Translations under genes and position numbers: made by a program
Source of the DNA: Cognatishimia sp. SS12
GTDB lineage: Bacteria; Pseudomonadota; Alphaproteobacteria; Rhodobacterales; Rhodobacteraceae
Assembly (NCBI RefSeq): GCF_028369055.1
Contig: NZ_JAQNCZ010000003.1
Coordinates: forward strand, 1-64,000
DNA: 64,000 nt
Reading direction: 5' to 3'
Notes under the pieces: model-generated
What the model was told of the DNA's origin: nothing
Database searches by the model: none
Seen by the model: only the letters and a program-made list of their open reading frames with translations
Shown: positions 60,143-64,000 of the stretch, one piece after another
Layout: each line of letters opens with the position of its first letter
Position numbering within the stretch: the stretch's first letter is position 1

Positions 60143-62683
60143 CTACCCGATCTTGTCCCTGATCGCGAGCTGGGCGGCGGCAAGCCGCGCAACGGGGACC
60201 CGGAACGGAGAGCAGGATACGTAGTCAATTCCCACCTTTCGGCAGAATGCAATCGATTCGGGACTGCCGCCATGTTCACCGCAGACCGACAGTGTGAGCC
60301 CCGGCTGCGCCCGGCGGCCACGCTCGGCACCCAGTTTCAAAAGCTCCCCCACACCATCGGCATCCAAGATGTGAAAGGGGTCTTCGGGGAAGACGCCTTG
60401 CTGGACATAGACCGACATAAACCGCCCGGCATCATCGCGCGACAGCCCATAGGTCATCTGTGTCAAATCATTCGTCCCGAAACTGAAGAAGTCGCAATGC
60501 GGCGCGATGTCTTCGGCGCGCAACGCGGCGCGCGGTGTTTCCACCATGACCCCAAGCAAATAATCAAATTCAGCGCCACGCTCTGTGCGGACGGCCGCCG
60601 CGACCGCATCAATGCGGGTCTTGACGAGTTCGACTTCGCGCTTGGCGCTGACCAGTGGGATCATGATCTCGGGGACAACTGCCGCGCCTTTGGTTGACGC
60701 ATCGATCGTGGCCTCAAAGATGGCGCGCACCTGCATGTCGTAAATTTCCGGCACGGTCACACCCAGGCGCACCCCGCGCAGACCCAGCATCGGGTTATAT
60801 TCCGACAAAGCGTCGATCCGGCGTTCCACGCGAGACAACGGCAGGTTCAACGCTTCGGCCAATTGGCGCATGCCCTCGCGCTCGCTCGGCAAAAATTCAT
60901 GCAGCGGCGGGTCAAACAGGCGGATGCAGACCGGCTTGCCCTGCATGATGTCAAACAATTCGGCGAAATCGGCCCGCTGCATGGGCAGCAGCCGGTCCAA
61001 GGCCGCTTTGCGATCCTTGGCTTCGTCCGCAAAGATCATTTCCCGCATCACGGTCAGACGATCTTCGTCAAAGAACATGTGTTCGGTGCGGCACAGCCCG
61101 ATACCCTGCGCCTTGAAATTGCGCGCGGTCTTGGCATCCGAAGGCGTGTCGGCATTGGCCCGCACGCCAATGTCGCGGCAATCATCGGCCCAGGCCATGA
61201 GCGTCTGAAATCCCTCATCCAGCGTGGCTTCGACCATCTTGGGCTCACCTGAAAGCACCTCGCCGTTGCTGCCATCAATGGTGATCACATCCCCGGCCGC
61301 AAACTCGCGCCCATCGCGAGTAATCAGTTTTTGTGCGCGGGTCTGAAAGCGCAGTGCATTGGCACCCACCACGCAGGGGAGCCCAAGGCCCCGTGCGATC
61401 ACCGCGGCATGGCTGGTGACGCCGCCGCGTTCGGTCAGCACGCCCGCCGCGGCGTTCATGCCACGGATATCCTCGGGGCTGGTTTCCCGGCGCACCAGAA
61501 TGCACGCCTCACCGCGTGCGCCGGCCGCCTGCGCCTCCGCGGCGCTGAACACAATCTTGCCGACGGCCGCGCCGGGGCTGGCGGCCACGCCTTCGCCGAT
61601 CACGTCGCGTTTGGCCGCAGGATCGACCTGCCGGTGCAGCATTTCATTCAGCGCGCGCGGATCAATCCGCATCAGCGCCTCTTCGCGCGGGATAATCCCG
61701 TCGCGCGCCAGATCCACCGCAATGCGCACCGCCGCGCGGGCGCTGCGCTGCAACCGCACCCCGTCAAGAACATGCACCTTGCCGTTATGAACGGTAAACT
61801 CCATCTCCATTTCTTCGCGCAAACGCCGCCGCATCAGCTGTGCATGCGAGACCAGATCGGCAAAGGCTTCGGGCAATTTGTCCTCAAGACTGGGGCCGCG
61901 CGGATCGCGCGTCAAAAACAGCGCATTGCGCCCGGCTTGCAAAGCATCGCGCCCCTGTGATTGCGACAGGTAGCGCCCTCTGATCAAAGGTGTGCCGCTG
62001 TTTTCGTCCACCAGCTGCAAGACGCCTGCGCCGCTTTCGCCCTGGCCAAGCCCCAGCACCATCGCCTGCACCACCAGGCCAAGCCCGGCATCTGCGGGCG
62101 CGCCTTTGGCCATGCGCAAGAGCCGCGCGGTGGTGCCTTCCCAAGCGCGCGCCATCGAGCGCAACACCCCTGTCAGCTGAACCTTGGGATCCTCGGGAAA
62201 TGGTGCATCGGCTTCAAGCGCATAGGCTTCAAGCGCCGCCGAGAGCGCATTGGGCCCGGAAAGATCAATCTCGTCGAAAATATCCGGATCAAGCCGCGCC
62301 ACCTGTGTGGCATAAGCCTGAATGAACCGCAGATAGAGGCCATCGGCTGCGGCCGTGCCGATTTCACCACTCAACGCGGCGTGGCGCGCGGCGTTCATGC
62401 CGATATTGAGCACCGCCCCCGGACCACCCCAATCCGGGTCCTCGGAGCTGGGGCGCACACAAAGGAGCTGCCCGGCCTCAAATGGGGCCATCAACGCCTC
62501 AACGTCCAGCGCCTCGCCGCTCGCGATCCGGTGCACGGCCTGAAAGGACAGCGCCACGGTGGTCGGCACCGGCAGATTGAGGCGCACCAGCCGTTGCAAG
62601 CATTTTGCCCGCCCGCCATGGCTGGCCGGGGACATCGGGGCATCCGCTGTAATCAGCGTGAATGGATCATGGCATTGCTGCAC
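60143..62683 (-). CDS. PPDK-like PEP-utilising enzyme with divergent N-terminal domain
   Basis: The 846-residue protein has the phosphohistidine domain with GGVTSHAAVIARG (catalytic His), the C-terminal PEP/pyruvate barrel with FGTNDLTQMTYGLSRDD, and the catalytic Cys in SVCGEHGGSP, all like pyruvate phosphate dikinase. Its N-terminal nucleotide-binding part is divergent: the usual SMPGMMDTVLN is replaced by GGPGAVLNIG, and the glycine-rich start is shortened. It may be an active dikinase with altered nucleotide use or a paralogue. The neighbour is glyS, a pairing common in this order. Confidence 0.85.
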   Translation of the reverse strand: MQQCHDPFTLITADAPMSPASHGGRAKCLQRLVRLNLPVPTTVALSFQAVHRIASGEALDVEALMAPFEAGQLLCVRPSSEDPDWGGPGAVLNIGMNAARHAALSGEIGTAAADGLYLRFIQAYATQVARLDPDIFDEIDLSGPNALSAALEAYALEADAPFPEDPKVQLTGVLRSMARAWEGTTARLLRMAKGAPADAGLGLVVQAMVLGLGQGESGAGVLQLVDENSGTPLIRGRYLSQSQGRDALQAGRNALFLTRDPRGPSLEDKLPEAFADLVSHAQLMRRRLREEMEMEFTVHNGKVHVLDGVRLQRSARAAVRIAVDLARDGIIPREEALMRIDPRALNEMLHRQVDPAAKRDVIGEGVAASPGAAVGKIVFSAAEAQAAGARGEACILVRRETSPEDIRGMNAAAGVLTERGGVTSHAAVIARGLGLPCVVGANALRFQTRAQKLITRDGREFAAGDVITIDGSNGEVLSGEPKMVEATLDEGFQTLMAWADDCRDIGVRANADTPSDAKTARNFKAQGIGLCRTEHMFFDEDRLTVMREMIFADEAKDRKAALDRLLPMQRADFAELFDIMQGKPVCIRLFDPPLHEFLPSEREGMRQLAEALNLPLSRVERRIDALSEYNPMLGLRGVRLGVTVPEIYDMQVRAIFEATIDASTKGAAVVPEIMIPLVSAKREVELVKTRIDAVAAAVRTERGAEFDYLLGVMVETPRAALRAEDIAPHCDFFSFGTNDLTQMTYGLSRDDAGRFMSVYVQQGVFPEDPFHILDADGVGELLKLGAERGRRAQPGLTLSVCGEHGGSPESIAFCRKVGIDYVSCSPFRVPVARLAAAQLAIRDKIG

Positions 62684-62776
62684 TGCGGCATTCCTTCTCT
62701 AGTTGGCAGCATAGCCGCCGCGCATTGTCTGGCAAGGAAAAGCTGCGGCACGGGACGCAGGGTCGCAAAAGAACAG

Positions 62777-62803
62777 CGCGCCGAATTCAGGGAATTCGGC
62801 GCG
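62777..62803 (-). terminator. Hairpin terminator of glyS
   Basis: CGCGCCGAATTC and GAATTCGGCGCG form a perfect 12-bp stem with an AGG loop. On the minus strand TGTTCTTTTG follows. It lies 38 bases after the glyS stop. The strip between it and the stop contains GAGTATTTGGGAAAAGATGA, a motif I believe recurs at gene ends in this bacterial group. Confidence 0.75.
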
Positions 62804-62840
62804 GCCTTCGGCGAGAGTATTTGGGAAAAGATGAAGCGGC

Positions 62841-64000
62841 TTAGCCTTCGACTTTGGTCAGATCGGCAACGCTCAGGCAAAGGCCACGAATACGGCTGAG
62901 CATATTCAGGCGGTTGCGGCGCACCACCTCGTTGTCGCTGTTGACTTGCACGGCCTCAAAGAAGGCGTCAATTGGCGCGCGCAGCTTGGCCAGCCCTGCC
63001 ATGGCGGCGGCGAAATCTTCGCCTTTGATGGCTTCGGCAATCGGCGCTTCCAATGTGTCGAGCGCGTCAAAGAGGGCTTTTTCGCTGTCATCTTCAACGA
63101 ATTTCAGATCCGCGCCGAAGGAATATTCAACGCCGTCCTTTTCCTCAGCTTGGGTGAGGATGTTGTTGGCACGCTTGAACCCCTGCAGCAGGTTTTCCCC
63201 ATCTTCGGTGGAGAGGAAGGCCTGCAGCGCTTTGGCGCGGTTGACCAGAAGCGCGATGTCGTCGTTGCCCTCCATCGCGATGCACGCATCGATGATGTCA
63301 TGGCGCACGCCCTGATCGCGCAGGAAGACTTTCAGGCGGTCGTGGAAGAAGGCGAGAAGGTCGGCCTTGTCAGCATCTTCACGCAGTGGCAGGGCCAGCA
63401 ACGGTGCCGAAATGCCATTTTGCAGAATAAGCCGAATAACACCCAGCGCAGCCCGGCGCAGCGCAAAGGGGTCTTTTGACCCCGTTGGCTTTTCATCAAT
63501 CGCCCAGAAGCCTGTCAGCAGGTCCAGCTTATCGGCCAGCGCAACGGCCACAGACACAGGCGCTGTTGGCACATCATCGGATGGTCCCAGCGGCGAGTAA
63601 TGCTCTAGCGCGGCCGCGGCAACCTCTGCCGGGTGGCCGGCGAATTCGGCATAGTAGCGGCCCATCAGGCCCTGCAGCTCTGGGAATTCATAGACCATTT
63701 CAGAGGAAAGATCCGCCTTGGCCCAGCGCGCGGACTGTTCGGCCAGATCGGCATCTGCGCCCACTATCGGGGCAATCTCGCGCGCCAGCGCAGCAATGCG
63801 GTCAATGCGTTCGGCCTGACTGCCTAGTTTGTTGTGAAAGGTCACATTGCCAAGTTTTTCGAGCCATTCAGACGCGCCCGCCTTGGCGGTGCGCACATCG
63901 TTTTCCCAAAAGAATTTCGCATCCGACAGCCGCGCAAACAGCACCTTTTGGTTGCCCGCCAGAATGGTCGCGCCAGTGTCGCGGGTTTCGCGGTTGGCCA
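62841..64000 (-). CDS. glyS: Glycyl-tRNA synthetase beta subunit, C-terminal part (runs off the window)
   Basis: The visible 386 or so residues are the C-terminal half of GlyS, which binds tRNA-Gly for charging together with GlyQ. The frame is open to the right window edge. It contains ATILAGNQKVLFARLSDAKF, the conserved middle block (ARLSDAKFFWENDV), EMVYEFPELQGLMGRYYAE and the all-helical end typical of the beta subunit. The N-terminal half and glyQ lie outside. Confidence 0.95.
   Translation of the reverse strand, partial: ANRETRDTGATILAGNQKVLFARLSDAKFFWENDVRTAKAGASEWLEKLGNVTFHNKLGSQAERIDRIAALAREIAPIVGADADLAEQSARWAKADLSSEMVYEFPELQGLMGRYYAEFAGHPAEVAAAALEHYSPLGPSDDVPTAPVSVAVALADKLDLLTGFWAIDEKPTGSKDPFALRRAALGVIRLILQNGISAPLLALPLREDADKADLLAFFHDRLKVFLRDQGVRHDIIDACIAMEGNDDIALLVNRAKALQAFLSTEDGENLLQGFKRANNILTQAEEKDGVEYSFGADLKFVEDDSEKALFDALDTLEAPIAEAIKGEDFAAAMAGLAKLRAPIDAFFEAVQVNSDNEVVRRNRLNMLSRIRGLCLSVADLTKVEG

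Overview
The gene content points to an alphaproteobacterium of the Rhodobacterales (Roseobacter-type). The signs are several TRAP transporters of the TAXI and DctPQM types, a glyS next to a PEP-utilising synthase-like gene, an extended FolB beside folP and glmM, and a tRNA-Gln(UUG) in a housekeeping block. No taxonomic search was run, so this is inference from gene families.

The window has two halves. From 1 to about 44 kb it is accessory catabolic DNA made of transporter-regulator-enzyme modules. (1) 1-5.4 kb: the edge of an IS3-family element, a TAXI TRAP transporter (fused permease plus binding protein), a GntR repressor, a divergent SDR gene, and a decayed IS3 transposase touching the SDR 3' end. 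(2) 5.5-15.1 kb: a ten-gene leftward operon (cyclase-family hydrolase, cupin, SDR, hydroxyacyl-CoA dehydrogenase, five-gene Liv-type ABC importer, BKACE enzyme) divergent from an IclR regulator. (3) 15.7-26 kb: a molybdenum hydroxylase (CoxM/S/L type) whose large subunit lies between the binding-protein and permease genes of a TRAP transporter, with an intradiol dioxygenase, an XRE-cupin regulator, an AhpD-like protein, a fumarylacetoacetase/hydratase-family enzyme and an HpcH-type aldolase. (4) 26.2-41.2 kb: a [2Fe-2S] protein and FAD oxidoreductase pair, two GntR regulators, an SDR, a fused hydantoinase/oxoprolinase, an MttB-family protein, a DAO-type oxidase, a UspA protein and a second TAXI TRAP transporter. 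The same TAGTATRC motif lies in front of all four transcription units of module 4, so they look like one regulon. (5) 41.5-44.9 kb: a flavin-type oxidoreductase fusion, a glutathione transferase and a LysR regulator.

From about 45 kb on the content is core: tRNA-Gln, yqeY, carA, a glycosyltransferase, a GntR regulator, a HAD phosphatase, a UbiH-type hydroxylase, two Lrp genes divergent from ilvC, GyrI-like and hemerythrin proteins, a DMT exporter, glmM-folP-folB, a cell-wall hydrolase, a PPDK-like protein and the 3' part of glyS, which runs off the right edge.

Traces of past mobility are the two IS3-type remnants and a degenerate 3' half of a tRNA-Cys gene at 15478-15526, between modules 2 and 3. 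The most interesting parts are the TAGTATRC regulon around the hydantoinase/MttB/three-part oxidase genes, and the Mo-hydroxylase/TRAP/dioxygenase module, which joins ortho-type ring opening with meta-type lower-pathway enzymes.
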